Source of the DNA: Dyadobacter sp. 3J3
Lineage (GTDB): Bacteria > Bacteroidota > Bacteroidia > Cytophagales > Spirosomataceae
Assembly: GCF_009801115.1 (NCBI RefSeq)
Contig: NZ_VTOL01000003.1
Span: forward strand, 434,001 to 498,000
Reading direction: 5' to 3'
Length of the DNA: 64,000 nucleotides
A program made the translations under genes and the position numbers. Of the stretch, positions 36,056 through 44,737 are shown in pieces. The notes under the pieces were generated by a model that saw nothing but the letters and a program-made list of their open reading frames with translations, ran no database searches and was not told the origin of the DNA. Positions within the stretch are counted from its first letter, which is position 1. Each line of letters starts with the position of its first letter.

Positions 36056-37429
36056 TTACAATTTAATAAATTCAACCCGCCGGTTATTCGCTTTTCCTTC
36101 GGCAGAAGTATTGGGAGAAACCGGTACACTTTCGCCTTTACCATCTGTTTCCAACCGGGATTTATCAATTCCAAAATCTTTTGCAAGTGCTTCCTTAACT
36201 GATTCAGACCGTTTTTTGGATAAGGTAAGATTTCCGGCATCATCACCATCCGAATCCGTATGACCGATCACTTTCACTTTTACGGTCGCATTTTCGGTTA
36301 AAACGTTGGCAATATCTTTCAGAACACCATAAGATTCCGGTTTGATCGTAGCTGAGTTGACATCGAAAAGAATTCCGGTTGTCGAGAATTTCCCTTCTGT
36401 AATCAGCTTGTTTCGCGTATCAGGAGCTCCAACGGCCAGTCTGAAATTGGATATAAAGTACCGGTCAGTTTCAATAGAATATCCCTGATTACTAAAAGCA
36501 ATAAAATTATAATTGGTAGCCAGATTAAAGGCCTTTGGTAAATCCCAAACCTTAAAATCATCCACATACAGCCGAAGCCGCGACTTTTGCCGCCAAATTG
36601 AAACTTTTACAACATTATGATCCGGAACGTGAAAGGCAGGAATACTTTTCTGATTTTTCATGATTGATTCAGCAGGCCCTCCAAAGACATTGAAAGTTGC
36701 TATACCCTGGCTTCCTCCGGCATCTTTTGGATGCAAGCCAACTTCCAAGCCTTTTTCTTTATAGCCGTCGTATCCATTCCAGATCGAAAAATTCTTGCCT
36801 GGATCTGCTACCTCAGCAAAAATTGTGCGGATTACTCCAGAATAAAAACTAAAATCAGAAGTTGTAGCCAGATTAAATTCCAATGTAAAATTTTCCGGTA
36901 GTTTCGTTACAAATTCCGGATAGAAAACCCCTTCCGGCCCAAGCATCAGCCATTTGCCCTCTGTGCCATCAATCGTAACTACTTCACCAGCTGAATTCGT
37001 ATTCCATTTGGCAGGAAAATCACCGACAGCATCTTGCGAAAAATCTTCAACAGCTACCACTTTCTCGCCGGGAATAAAGTCAAATTTACTGTATGATTTA
37101 AGCGTTGGTTTTGCCGTGCTGGCCGGAGCGCTCGCAACGGTTTGTGATTCCGTGGTATTATTTTCGTTTGTGTTTGGAGCGCTATCCTGTTTTTCAGTCT
37201 TCCCGGAAGAAGTTTCCTGCTTAACCTTCTTATCCTTTTTCTTAAAAAGGCTTCCAATCCCTTCTTCAACTTTGTCGAAACCTTTGTCAATTGACTGGTT
37301 GACCTTCTGGTTAGCCCGGTTTTCTGCCTGCCTTTCGGCAACCTTGCCTGGGTCCGTAATGCGAATTTGAGCTTTTGCGATCAACGTAAAACAAATCAGT
37401 AAAAATAGAAAAGTGAGTTTTTTGCACAT
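36056..37429 (-). CDS. OmpA-family outer membrane protein
   Basis: A 457-residue exported protein. Signal peptide MCKKLTFLFLLICFTLIAKAQ; then a charged, probably helical segment with a Lys/Glu-rich and Thr/Ser-rich linker (about 30-110); then a jelly-roll-like domain (FIPGEKVVAVEDFSQDAVGDFPAKWN onward); and a C-terminal OmpA domain from FDVNSATIKPESYGVLKDIA, with IGHTDSDGDD and LSKKRSESVKEAL, which contain the Asp and Arg that hold peptidoglycan. There is no eight-strand barrel, so it may be a soluble periplasmic or surface protein bound to the wall. It is likely co-transcribed with the following exported protein. Confidence 0.88.
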   Translation of the reverse strand: MCKKLTFLFLLICFTLIAKAQIRITDPGKVAERQAENRANQKVNQSIDKGFDKVEEGIGSLFKKKDKKVKQETSSGKTEKQDSAPNTNENNTTESQTVASAPASTAKPTLKSYSKFDFIPGEKVVAVEDFSQDAVGDFPAKWNTNSAGEVVTIDGTEGKWLMLGPEGVFYPEFVTKLPENFTLEFNLATTSDFSFYSGVIRTIFAEVADPGKNFSIWNGYDGYKEKGLEVGLHPKDAGGSQGIATFNVFGGPAESIMKNQKSIPAFHVPDHNVVKVSIWRQKSRLRLYVDDFKVWDLPKAFNLATNYNFIAFSNQGYSIETDRYFISNFRLAVGAPDTRNKLITEGKFSTTGILFDVNSATIKPESYGVLKDIANVLTENATVKVKVIGHTDSDGDDAGNLTLSKKRSESVKEALAKDFGIDKSRLETDGKGESVPVSPNTSAEGKANNRRVEFIKL

Positions 37430-37498
37430 AACCTGAACAATTTAATTTTTCAAATAAACCTTGTTATTTTTAAATTTAAGAATAATCCTATTTTATGT

Positions 37499-37525
37499 CA
37501 AAAATATTGAGTTAACGGTTACCAA
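37499..37525 (-). promoter_or_regulatory. Candidate promoter of the OmpA-family gene
   Basis: On the minus strand TTG (37525-37523) is followed by 16 bases and TATTTTTG (37506-37499), an exact -7 box; the spacing is one base shorter than the usual range. The start codon is about 70 bases downstream. Confidence 0.42.
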
Positions 37526-37595
37526 ATATTACTGAATATTCCGTTATGCTGAATTCCCAGAACATCGTAAATTGCGGCGCATTAGTTTATATCGC

Positions 37596-38405
37596 ATGAT
37601 TTTCAATTTCGAAACAAGATCTGTTGCATTACAGGAAGGCCGTAAAATTTATTTTTCCTCCGATTTTCACCTTGGCGTCCCGTCTGCCGAAAAAAGCAGG
37701 GATCGTGAAAGAGTATTGGTAAAATGGCTGGAATCCATTGAACATGATGCACAGATCATTTTTTTGGTAGGAGATATTTTTGACTTCTGGTTTGAATACG
37801 GACATGTTGTACCAAAAGGATTTGTACGTTTATTAGGGAAGCTGGCTGAACTTTCTGACCGGGGAATCGAGCTGATTCTTTTTACAGGAAATCATGATAT
37901 GTGGATGTTCGGCTACCTGAAGGAAGAAATTGGAGCCACTATTTACCGCAATCCTATAAACTTTGAAATCACAAATTCAGCAGGTTTAAAAAAGTCAATT
38001 TTAGTTGGACATGGTGATGGACTTGGCCCCGGAGATAAGGTGTATAAAATCCTGAAACGGATTTTCGAAAATTCATTTTTTCAATGGATTTTCAGGATCG
38101 TTCATCCGGATGTTGGGATGTGGATCGCTTCGCAATGGTCAAAAAGAAGCAGGATTGCCAATATCAAAAAAGGAGAAGAAGTATTTGTTGGAGCGGAATA
38201 TGAATGGCTGCTTCACTATTGCAAAGAAGTTGAAAAAGAACAGCATCACGATTATTACATTTTCGGACACCGGCACCTTGTTCTTGACCTTGCAGTGAAT
38301 GACAACAGTCGCTATATAAATCTGGGAGAATGGGTTACCAAACAAACGAAACAGGCATATGCAACGTATGACGGCGAAAAAGTGGTATTGAAAGAATTTA
38401 TTTAA
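37596..38405 (+). CDS. lpxH: UDP-2,3-diacylglucosamine diphosphatase (LpxH-like)
   Basis: A 269-residue calcineurin-like metallophosphoesterase. Metal motifs in order: SSDFHLG (Asp-X-His), VGDIFDFWFEY (Gly-Asp), FTGNHDMWMFG (Gly-Asn-His-Asp), LVGHGDGLGPGD and FGHRHL (Gly-His-X-His). The DFWFEY and HGDGLGPGDKVYK segments are characteristic of LpxH and its Bacteroidota homologues, which cleave UDP-2,3-diacylglucosamine to lipid X in lipid A synthesis at the cytoplasmic face of the inner membrane. ATG 37596 is used; the frame upstream begins with TTG. It stands alone, convergent with the next gene at 24 bases. Confidence 0.86.
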   Translation: MIFNFETRSVALQEGRKIYFSSDFHLGVPSAEKSRDRERVLVKWLESIEHDAQIIFLVGDIFDFWFEYGHVVPKGFVRLLGKLAELSDRGIELILFTGNHDMWMFGYLKEEIGATIYRNPINFEITNSAGLKKSILVGHGDGLGPGDKVYKILKRIFENSFFQWIFRIVHPDVGMWIASQWSKRSRIANIKKGEEVFVGAEYEWLLHYCKEVEKEQHHDYYIFGHRHLVLDLAVNDNSRYINLGEWVTKQTKQAYATYDGEKVVLKEFI

Positions 38406-38429
38406 ATACCTGGTTACTTTCTACCCAAC

Positions 38430-39182
38430 TCATTTTTTGACTTCCTTTTTGAGCTGATCAAACTGACCTTTGTTATTTAGCACATCATATTTATTGATAC
38501 TTTCCGGTGGCGTACCGTTCAGTACTTTCCGCCATTCCTGCTGTTTTAAATCACCGTTTTTCACCGATTTAATAAACTTTGCTATGCGGAAAGGGTCAAG
38601 AAATGGGAAAGTTGTTGCAAAACCTTTTCCGGCCGAGGATTCACGCCCGAACATCAGCTGATCCATGGTATACCGATAATTCGTCTGCGCGTTATTGGCT
38701 ACCTGTTCTGATAATCTTCTGATATACTGCGGATCAGAACTTTTTGCTAATGCATCACGATCCGCCTGATCCGGTAACTTCAATGCCAAAAATGCCTTTT
38801 TGAATTCTTCCTCACTGCTGTACGGATAAATCTTGACTTCCGATAACATCATCACATCTTCCTGCAAGGAAACAATCGCCGAATAGGTATCAGCATTATA
38901 GTTTTTGGGAATAATATGATATTGCTTTTTATATCCAACGTAACTATAAACAATACTATCGCCTGGAAAAACAGCGATTGTGAAAGAGCCGTCGCGATGT
39001 GCCAGCGTGCCAGTTCCTGCTTTTGGAATGTATATATATGCTCCTGGTAAAAGATCCGTTTTTTTTCCGCCTACAACAACACCAGAAAAGATAATAGCTT
39101 TTTGTTCTCCCTGAGCAAAAAGGGTTTGCGCATTAAAAAGCCCTGCAAAGCATATCCAAAATAGCAAAACCTTATTTTTCAT
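38430..39182 (-). CDS. Exported carboxypeptidase-regulatory-like protein, copy 1
   Basis: A 250-residue exported protein: signal peptide MKNKVLLFWICFAGLFNAQTLFAQ, then a CarboxypepD_reg-like beta-sandwich (FSGVVVGGKKTDLLPGAYIYIPKAGTGTLAHRDGSFTIAVFPGDSIVYSYVGYKK, the usual start of TonB-receptor plug extensions), followed by a helical C-terminal part without a receptor barrel. The role is unknown; it may be a surface or periplasmic binding protein. It is a tandem paralogue of the next gene, sharing long stretches such as KAFLALKLPDQADRDALA and NNAQTNYRYTMDQ. It has its own promoter after the terminator of the other copy, so the two are separately transcribed. Confidence 0.8.
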   Translation of the reverse strand: MKNKVLLFWICFAGLFNAQTLFAQGEQKAIIFSGVVVGGKKTDLLPGAYIYIPKAGTGTLAHRDGSFTIAVFPGDSIVYSYVGYKKQYHIIPKNYNADTYSAIVSLQEDVMMLSEVKIYPYSSEEEFKKAFLALKLPDQADRDALAKSSDPQYIRRLSEQVANNAQTNYRYTMDQLMFGRESSAGKGFATTFPFLDPFRIAKFIKSVKNGDLKQQEWRKVLNGTPPESINKYDVLNNKGQFDQLKKEVKK

Positions 39183-39234
39183 CTGTTATCCGATATTTAT
39201 TTCAGCGCTGGAATAAATGACCAGACGAGGTTGA

Positions 39235-39268
39235 CAAACTTACAAATTCTGTTAAAGAGTAACGACAA
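39235..39268 (-). promoter_or_regulatory. Candidate promoter of copy 1
   Basis: On the minus strand TTG (39268-39266), 23 bases, then TAAGTTTG (39242-39235), an exact -7 box at the long end of normal spacing. It is placed between the terminator of copy 2 and the start of copy 1. Confidence 0.47.
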
Positions 39269-39277
39269 GGCACAAAA

Positions 39278-39304
39278 AAAATTCAGCCTTGTGAGCTGAA
39301 TTTT
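39278..39304 (-). terminator. Terminator of copy 2
   Basis: A 10-bp stem AAAATTCAGC with GCTGAATTTT and a 7-base loop; on the minus strand it is followed by a T run. It lies 22 bases past the stop codon of the gene at 39326-40081. Confidence 0.77.
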
Positions 39305-39325
39305 AAGATATTTTAACATTTCAAA

Positions 39326-40081
39326 TTATTTGTTATTATCATCCTTTTTAGGATTTTCAAATTCTTCATTCTTTTTAATAACGTCCTGTCTGGTAATACT
39401 TTCACGAGGCGCATTATTAAGATCTTTTCTCCATTCCTTTTGTTTCAAATCACCTCTCTTAACTGATTTGATAAAGTTGGCCCAGGCAAATGGATTCAGG
39501 AATGGGAACGTTGTTGCAAAACCTTTTCCAGCCGCAGATTCACGACCAAACAATTGCTGATCCATGGTGTAGCGATAATTCGTCTGTGCATTGTTGGGAA
39601 CCTGAGCCGCCATCCGGTTGATATAATCAGGATCCGTACTGCGCGCTAACGCGTCGCGATCTGCCTGATCTGGTAATTTCAAAGCAAGAAATGCCTTTTT
39701 GAAATCTTCTTCTGTGGCATATGGATAAATCTTAACCTCTGAAAGCATGGTCACATCTTCCTGCATGGCCACAATGGCCGAATAAGTATCAGCGTTGTAA
39801 TTCCTTGGAATAACGTGGTATTGCTTTTTGTAACCTACGTAGCTGTAAATAATACTATCACCAGGAAAAACCGGGATAGTAAAATTACCTCTGCTGTCTG
39901 CTAGTGTTCCTTTTCCGGCTTTTGGAATAAAAATGTACGCTCCCGGCAAACGGTCTGTACTTTTTCCTCCAACCACTACCCCCGTAAAAATAATAGCCTT
40001 TTGCTCGCCTTGTGCAAAAATCTCCCGTCCACACAACACACTCGCAAGTATCGCAAAATATATTAAAAATCGTTTTTTCAT
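39326..40081 (-). CDS. Exported carboxypeptidase-regulatory-like protein, copy 2
   Basis: A 251-residue paralogue of the gene at 38430-39182: signal peptide MKKRFLIYFAILASVLCGREIFAQ, then FTGVVVGGKSTDRLPGAYIFIPKAGKGTLADSRGNFTIPVFPGDSIIYSYVGYKK and a closely similar C-terminal region. The copies differ mainly in the signal peptide and the last 30 residues; this copy ends in an Asn/Asp/Lys-rich tail. The promoter is not evident. An origin by gene duplication is likely. The function is unknown, but strong conservation suggests both copies are maintained. Confidence 0.8.
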   Translation of the reverse strand: MKKRFLIYFAILASVLCGREIFAQGEQKAIIFTGVVVGGKSTDRLPGAYIFIPKAGKGTLADSRGNFTIPVFPGDSIIYSYVGYKKQYHVIPRNYNADTYSAIVAMQEDVTMLSEVKIYPYATEEDFKKAFLALKLPDQADRDALARSTDPDYINRMAAQVPNNAQTNYRYTMDQQLFGRESAAGKGFATTFPFLNPFAWANFIKSVKRGDLKQKEWRKDLNNAPRESITRQDVIKKNEEFENPKKDDNNK

Positions 40082-40272
40082 TCTTAAAATTCGTTTTCCG
40101 GTGCCGGAATATTTCTCTCCTGCGCCTTTAAGGGTTATAGGTTGATTAAATGACCTTAATATATTATAAAATTATCTCAATATAATCTTTCTGTATTTCT
40201 AAAGAATTGTTCCGCTACTTAAAAACGAATGGTATCCGGATGCATTGCCTCTCCAAGACATTCGTGGGATTT

Positions 40273-41106
40273 TCAGGAAAACAATTTAAGAAAAGTTACA
40301 ATAAAGGGCGCTGAAAGCAGCAATCCATCAAAACGATCCAAAAATCCACCATGCCCCGGAATACTATTCCCAGAATCTTTAATTGCTATACTACGCTTAA
40401 ATAATGACTCGACCAAATCTCCATAGGTACCAACCACCACGATAATTCCGCCGATACAATACCATTTCCAAGGTTCGAAGGTACGGAAATAATGTCCGAG
40501 CACAAAAGCGATCAGTGTAGCAAAAACGGCACTGCCTATTGCTCCTTCCCAGGATTTTTTTGGAGAAATACGTTCAAAAAGCTTCCGTTTCCCAAAGTTT
40601 GTTCCCGCAAAATAGCCACCGATATCAGAAGCCCAAAGTAAAAGCAGACTTCCCAAAACGATCTCGTAATTATAGGTCCCTCCGCGCATCGCCATCACGA
40701 TGATCAATGAAAAAGGCAATGCTACGTAAATTATCCCCAAAAAAGTAAAGCCAATATTTGTAAATGGTTTTAAATCATTCTTTTTGTAAAGTTTGATAAA
40801 GAAAATCATTGACAGCAGAGGGCTTATCAGGAAGTAATTCTCGAATGAGACAAGGTCCTGCTCTATAAGGTACGCCAATAACATCATAACTGTGCCACAA
40901 AAGGTACCATAATATGTTAATGGCTGATTTCCGTCGAGGCCCAGCAGCTTGTAAAATTCAAGTTGTGTGAGCGAGCTGATCGTACAAAAAAGCAGTAAAA
41001 AACTCCATTCGCTGTACAGGATACAGCTAAGAATTATCACAAATCCTATCAAGCCGGTAACAGTCCGCTGCTGTAAATTACTCAGATTCTGTAAGGGAGT
41101 CTTCAT
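40273..41106 (-). CDS. cdsA: Phosphatidate cytidylyltransferase
   Basis: CdsA makes CDP-diacylglycerol from CTP and phosphatidic acid in the inner membrane, the entry to phospholipid synthesis. The 277-residue protein has about 8 helices and the family signature near its C-terminus: SPKKSWEGAIGSAVFATL, GDLVESLFKRSIAIKDSGNSIPGHGGFLDRFDG. ATG 41106 is used (MKTPLQNLSNLQQRT); the frame upstream contains another ATG at 41133. With the chosen start the gene overlaps the DUF2007 gene by 29 bases, so they are translated from one mRNA with the CPBP gene upstream. Confidence 0.95.
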   Translation of the reverse strand: MKTPLQNLSNLQQRTVTGLIGFVIILSCILYSEWSFLLLFCTISSLTQLEFYKLLGLDGNQPLTYYGTFCGTVMMLLAYLIEQDLVSFENYFLISPLLSMIFFIKLYKKNDLKPFTNIGFTFLGIIYVALPFSLIIVMAMRGGTYNYEIVLGSLLLLWASDIGGYFAGTNFGKRKLFERISPKKSWEGAIGSAVFATLIAFVLGHYFRTFEPWKWYCIGGIIVVVGTYGDLVESLFKRSIAIKDSGNSIPGHGGFLDRFDGLLLSAPFIVTFLKLFS

Positions 41107-41299
41107 TAGATAGAATGGTTTGCGCCCGAACAAATTCAGTCATAGGAACATGTACTTCAAACTGTCCTAAAATTGGATAAACACTATCCTGTTTATTAAC
41201 AATCACAGCTGCTATCTCATTTTGTTCCAATATTTCCCTGGCAATTTCCGCCCTGATCATTTGTTTGGTATCGTATACCTTTCCCCAATTATCATCCAT
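41078..41299 (-). CDS. DUF2007 small signal-transducing-like protein
   Basis: A 73-residue protein of the DUF2007 family, described as PII-like: WGKVYDTKQMIRAEIAREILEQNEIAAVIVNKQDSVYPILGQFEVHVPMTEFVRAQTIL. It fits the usual compact ferredoxin-like pattern. No function is known. Its 3'-end overlaps the start of cdsA by 29 bases in another frame, and it begins 45 bases after the CPBP protease gene, so all three form an operon on the minus strand. Confidence 0.85.
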   Translation of the reverse strand: MDDNWGKVYDTKQMIRAEIAREILEQNEIAAVIVNKQDSVYPILGQFEVHVPMTEFVRAQTILSNEDSLTESE

Positions 41300-41344
41300 A
41301 AAAATTCTTCCTGCAAGTACTGTTTTAATTATCTAAACTCTTGT

Positions 41345-42304
41345 TTATTCGTTGTTAAATACCGGTTGCTTATTTCCGGTTTTTCTTATTTCATATAAAA
41401 TCCCAATCGAAAGTACGGCCGAAGCAAGGATCGCAGCGACCGGCATGACATCTGTTTCTTCAATATTAATATCCAGCACTTTGATGTTGTGAAAGTACAT
41501 CATGACCAGAATAAATCCATTATTCACAAAATGCGCCAAAATAGCCACGGAGATTCTCCCCGACCAAAAATAAAGATACCCAAACAAAGCGCCGAGTATC
41601 ATGCGCGGCAAAAATCCAAAAAATTGAAAATGGATTGCACTGAAAATGGCAGCGGAAACCCAGATCGCCACGTGCGGATTGGCCCAATGTTGTGCAAGTT
41701 TACGTTGTATAATCCCACGAAACAAGACTTCTTCACCAACTGCCGGCAGAAGTACCACCACAATAAGTGCAATAATGAGCTGACCGACCTGTGTGTAGCC
41801 TGTCATAAATTTTGTAAGCATCGCATTCTGATCCTCTTTATCACGCATCCAGTTTTCTAAGCCCGATAAAAAATCCGGAAATACCATTTTGGAATTCAAA
41901 TCAATAAAAAAGCTATTGGCCGGAATAAAAACAAGAACTAAAATGCAGGCAAAAAACCAGATGGATACTGCGGGTTTATCTTTAAAATTAAAATCCTGAA
42001 AACCTTTCTTCTCCATATAAAACCAGTACAAAAGCGAAGGAAGAAGATAGGAGAAAAAATGTACAGTTCCCTGCAAAACCATCATTAAAAGCCATCCATT
42101 GGCCACTTTTTCAGGTTCTGCAAACAATGTAGTTAACAAGCCGGTAATACTATTTGCATCCGAAGATGTAAGTAAAGCAAGGATTACAATTGCTAAAATA
42201 TTACCAACAGCCATTCCAATAAGCACGAAACCAACCAAGACCAACAAACCTCCCAACGTACCGGGCACCCGTGTATGTACCAAATTTGAATAACTTTTTT
42301 GCAT
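41345..42304 (-). CDS. CPBP-family intramembrane metalloprotease
   Basis: A 319-residue membrane protein with about 8 helices. CPBP (CAAX protease/ABI) motifs: PAVGEEVLFRGIIQR with the Glu-Glu and Arg, AAIFSAIHFQFF with the metal His, and ILAHFVNNGF with His and Asn. These are the metal-binding and catalytic residues of the family, which includes Rce1 and bacteriocin-immunity proteins. Substrate unknown. First gene of the operon with DUF2007 and cdsA, which may link it to membrane lipid upkeep (inference from position only). Confidence 0.9.
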   Translation of the reverse strand: MQKSYSNLVHTRVPGTLGGLLVLVGFVLIGMAVGNILAIVILALLTSSDANSITGLLTTLFAEPEKVANGWLLMMVLQGTVHFFSYLLPSLLYWFYMEKKGFQDFNFKDKPAVSIWFFACILVLVFIPANSFFIDLNSKMVFPDFLSGLENWMRDKEDQNAMLTKFMTGYTQVGQLIIALIVVVLLPAVGEEVLFRGIIQRKLAQHWANPHVAIWVSAAIFSAIHFQFFGFLPRMILGALFGYLYFWSGRISVAILAHFVNNGFILVMMYFHNIKVLDINIEETDVMPVAAILASAVLSIGILYEIRKTGNKQPVFNNE

Positions 42305-42425
42305 AATTGGTGTAAATTTACAGCTAATTATGAATTTAAAAATATTGAGTGCTTGTTGAGCTATAAGATTAAGTGAATAAAAGACTTATAAAATCTGTTC
42401 CCACAAGAATCTCAAACCTGTACTA

Positions 42426-43415
42426 ATGATAAAAATCGGCAAAATAGAACTGGGAGATTTCCCGCTGCTGCTTGCTCCCATGGAAGATGTGAGCGACCCG
42501 CCTTTTCGTGCGGTGTGCAAGGAAAACGGAGCGGATTTGATGTATACCGAATTTGTTTCCTCGGAAGGTTTAATTCGTGATGCAGCAAAAAGCGTGCAGA
42601 AACTGGATATTTTTGAATACGAAAGACCGGTGGGCATTCAGCTCTTTGGAAGCGATGTGGAAACGATGGGTGCTTGCTCAGAGATTGCATCCCGCGTTAA
42701 TCCGGATCTGATCGATATAAATTATGGTTGTCCGGTAAAACAGGTTGCCTGCCGCGGTGCCGGTGCTGCGTTGTTGCAGGATATTCCTAAAATGGTGCGC
42801 ATGACGGAAGCTGTTGTGAAATCTACACATCTGCCCGTGACCGTAAAAACCCGACTGGGCTGGGATGAAAGCACAAAAAACGTTCAGGAAGTAGCAGAAA
42901 GATTGCAGGATATCGGAATTCAGGCACTTTCCGTACATGGAAGAACCCGCGTACAGATGTATAAAGGTGAGGCTGACTGGACTTTAATATCAAAAATAAA
43001 AGACAATCCGCGTATCACAATTCCAATTTTCGGAAACGGAGATGTGGACAGTCCGGAAAAAGCGCTGGAATATAAAAATCGTTTCGGTGTTGACGGCATT
43101 ATGATCGGGCGCGCCACGATTGGCAATCCGTGGATTTTTAATGAAATAAAACATTTTGTCAAAACAGGCCGGAGACTGGCACCTCCTACCCTTGCAGAAC
43201 GTGTGGCCGTTTGTAGACGACACCTGGAATTCTCCATTCGCTGGAAAGGCCCGATAGCCGGGGTTTTTGAAATGCGCCGTCATTATACCAATTATTTCAA
43301 AGGATTGGAAAATTTCAAACCGTTCCGTATGCGTTTGGTTGAAGGCATGTCTTTTGAAGAACTGGATCAGATACTTAATGAAGTTGTACAGGAATTCAGT
43401 GAAGTATTATGCTAA
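42426..43415 (+). CDS. dusB: tRNA-dihydrouridine synthase DusB
   Basis: A 329-residue FMN-dependent enzyme that reduces uridine to dihydrouridine in tRNA. Motifs in order: LLAPMEDVSDPPFR, the catalytic INYGCPVKQVACRGAGAALL with the active-site Cys of NYGCP, VTVKTRLGWD, LSVHGRTRVQMYKGEADW, and GDGI-type GNGDVDSPEKAL plus GIMIGRATIGNPWIF for FMN phosphate. This is the DusB type. Its last seven bases overlap the start of the biotin carrier gene, so translation may be coupled. The upstream gene is divergent and 121 bases away. Confidence 0.94.
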   Translation: MIKIGKIELGDFPLLLAPMEDVSDPPFRAVCKENGADLMYTEFVSSEGLIRDAAKSVQKLDIFEYERPVGIQLFGSDVETMGACSEIASRVNPDLIDINYGCPVKQVACRGAGAALLQDIPKMVRMTEAVVKSTHLPVTVKTRLGWDESTKNVQEVAERLQDIGIQALSVHGRTRVQMYKGEADWTLISKIKDNPRITIPIFGNGDVDSPEKALEYKNRFGVDGIMIGRATIGNPWIFNEIKHFVKTGRRLAPPTLAERVAVCRRHLEFSIRWKGPIAGVFEMRRHYTNYFKGLENFKPFRMRLVEGMSFEELDQILNEVVQEFSEVLC

Positions 43416-43939
43416 AAGTGAATGTTGGCGGCAAAACCGTAGAGGGTGTTTTATCGGGTGAAGTTTCAACTTTTGAAATAAATCAGGAAAAAGATCAGTG
43501 GCTGATCGGAGAAAATATTTTCGATGGTGATATTGTTAAGATAAGTCAGAATCAATATCATGTTTTATGGAAAAACCGGTCTTATAATGTTGAAGTTCTG
43601 GAAACAGGCGCCGCCGATAAAACTTTTAAGCTTCTTATCAACGGACAATTATTTGAAACATCCGTCAAAGATCAGTTTGATCTGCTGCTCGAAGGATTGG
43701 GAATGCAGGCAACAGCCAGCACAAAAATTAATAATCTGAAAGCACCAATGCCGGGACTGATCCAATCCATTGCCGTTGAACCTGGCCAGGAAGTGCACAA
43801 AGGGGAAACTTTGCTGGTACTGGTGGCCATGAAAATGGAGAATATTATCAAATCCCCCGGCACCGGAATCGTGAAAACATTGAAGATTACGCCGGGCCAA
43901 ATCGTAGAAAAAAACCAGGTATTGGTAGAGTTTCAATAA
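43409..43939 (+). CDS. Biotin/lipoyl carrier protein of acyl-CoA carboxylase
   Basis: A 176-residue carrier. The C-terminal domain (about 108-176) is a biotinyl fold: LKAPMPGLIQSIAVEPGQEVHKGETLLVLVAMKMENIIKSP with the biotinylated Lys142 in AMKM. The residue before AMKM is Val instead of the more usual Glu. The N-terminal part resembles the family of carrier subunits that pair with propionyl-CoA-type carboxylases. It likely accepts CO2 from a biotin carboxylase not in this window and passes it to a carboxyltransferase such as that at 11310-12869 (inference). Its start overlaps dusB by seven bases. Confidence 0.9.
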   Translation: MLKVNVGGKTVEGVLSGEVSTFEINQEKDQWLIGENIFDGDIVKISQNQYHVLWKNRSYNVEVLETGAADKTFKLLINGQLFETSVKDQFDLLLEGLGMQATASTKINNLKAPMPGLIQSIAVEPGQEVHKGETLLVLVAMKMENIIKSPGTGIVKTLKITPGQIVEKNQVLVEFQ

Positions 43940-44001
43940 AATGCTTGGTAATCTGAGCTGCCTACACTTATTTTTACAGAAAAAACACCAACAAACAAAT
44001 C

Positions 44002-44721
44002 ATGCCCGAACCTAAATACAAGCGTATCCTTCTCAAACTAAGCGGAGAAGCACTCAACGGCGGAGATAAAACACAAGTAATCGATTTTAACATTCTGGAA
44101 ATCTATTCCCGTGAAATTAAAAGAATTGCGGAAGTAGGGGTACAAATTGCTATTGTGATCGGCGGAGGAAATATTTTCCGTGGCGCATCGGTAGAAAAAT
44201 CAGGAATTGACCGGGTACAGGGCGACCATATGGGCATGCTGGCCACTGTAATAAACGGAATGGCAATTCAAAGTTCTCTGGAAAAACACGGAATGCGGAC
44301 ACGCCTGATGTCTGCCATTAAAATGGAACAGGTTTGTGAGCCATTAATTCGTCGCCGCGCTGTACGCCACCTTGAAAAAGGACGTATTGTGATTTACGGA
44401 GCCGGAACAGGTAATCCTTATTTTACAACCGATACAACAGCAGGGTTGCGTGCGATTGAATCAGAATCAGAAGTCGTTTTGAAAGGAACGCGTGTTGACG
44501 GTGTTTACACAGCAGATCCTGAAAAAGATCCTACGGCTACAAAATACACGTCATTGACTTTTGATGAAGCTTTGTCCAGAAACCTGAAAATTATGGACTT
44601 GACGGCTTTCACACTGTGCAAAGAAAATAATGTCCCTATTATCGTTTTTGATATGAACAAACCCGGCAATCTTTTTGACCTTGTGATGGGTGAAGAAGTG
44701 GGGACTTTGATATCGAATTAA
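44002..44721 (+). CDS. pyrH: UMP kinase
   Basis: A 239-residue hexameric amino-acid-kinase-family enzyme that phosphorylates UMP to UDP. Motifs: [59 protein letters not shown] and [12 protein letters not shown]. Length and order agree with bacterial PyrH. It lies 62 bases after the biotin carrier gene and 16 bases before the AAA ATPase gene. Usually frr follows pyrH; here two accessory genes are inserted between them. Its TAA stop overlaps an 8-base TAATATAA that recurs at the other end of the insert. Confidence 0.97.
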   Translation: MPEPKYKRILLKLSGEALNGGDKTQVIDFNILEIYSREIKRIAEVGVQIAIVIGGGNIFRGASVEKSGIDRVQGDHMGMLATVINGMAIQSSLEKHGMRTRLMSAIKMEQVCEPLIRRRAVRHLEKGRIVIYGAGTGNPYFTTDTTAGLRAIESESEVVLKGTRVDGVYTADPEKDPTATKYTSLTFDEALSRNLKIMDLTAFTLCKENNVPIIVFDMNKPGNLFDLVMGEEVGTLISN

Positions 44722-44726
44722 TATAA
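44719..44726 (+). repeat. Direct repeat TAATATAA, left end of the pyrH-frr insert
   Basis: It overlaps the pyrH stop codon; the same 8 bases occur at 46559-46566, overlapping the stop codon of the nuclease-like gene. Short and AT-rich, so a chance match is possible; it could mark the junctions of an inserted segment. Confidence 0.35.
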
Positions 44727-44737
44727 TTCCAAAATAC

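Noticed and set aside
41489..41860. 123-codon frame antisense to the CPBP protease gene
   Set aside because: The complementary frame has intact CPBP motifs; this one shows nothing recognisable.
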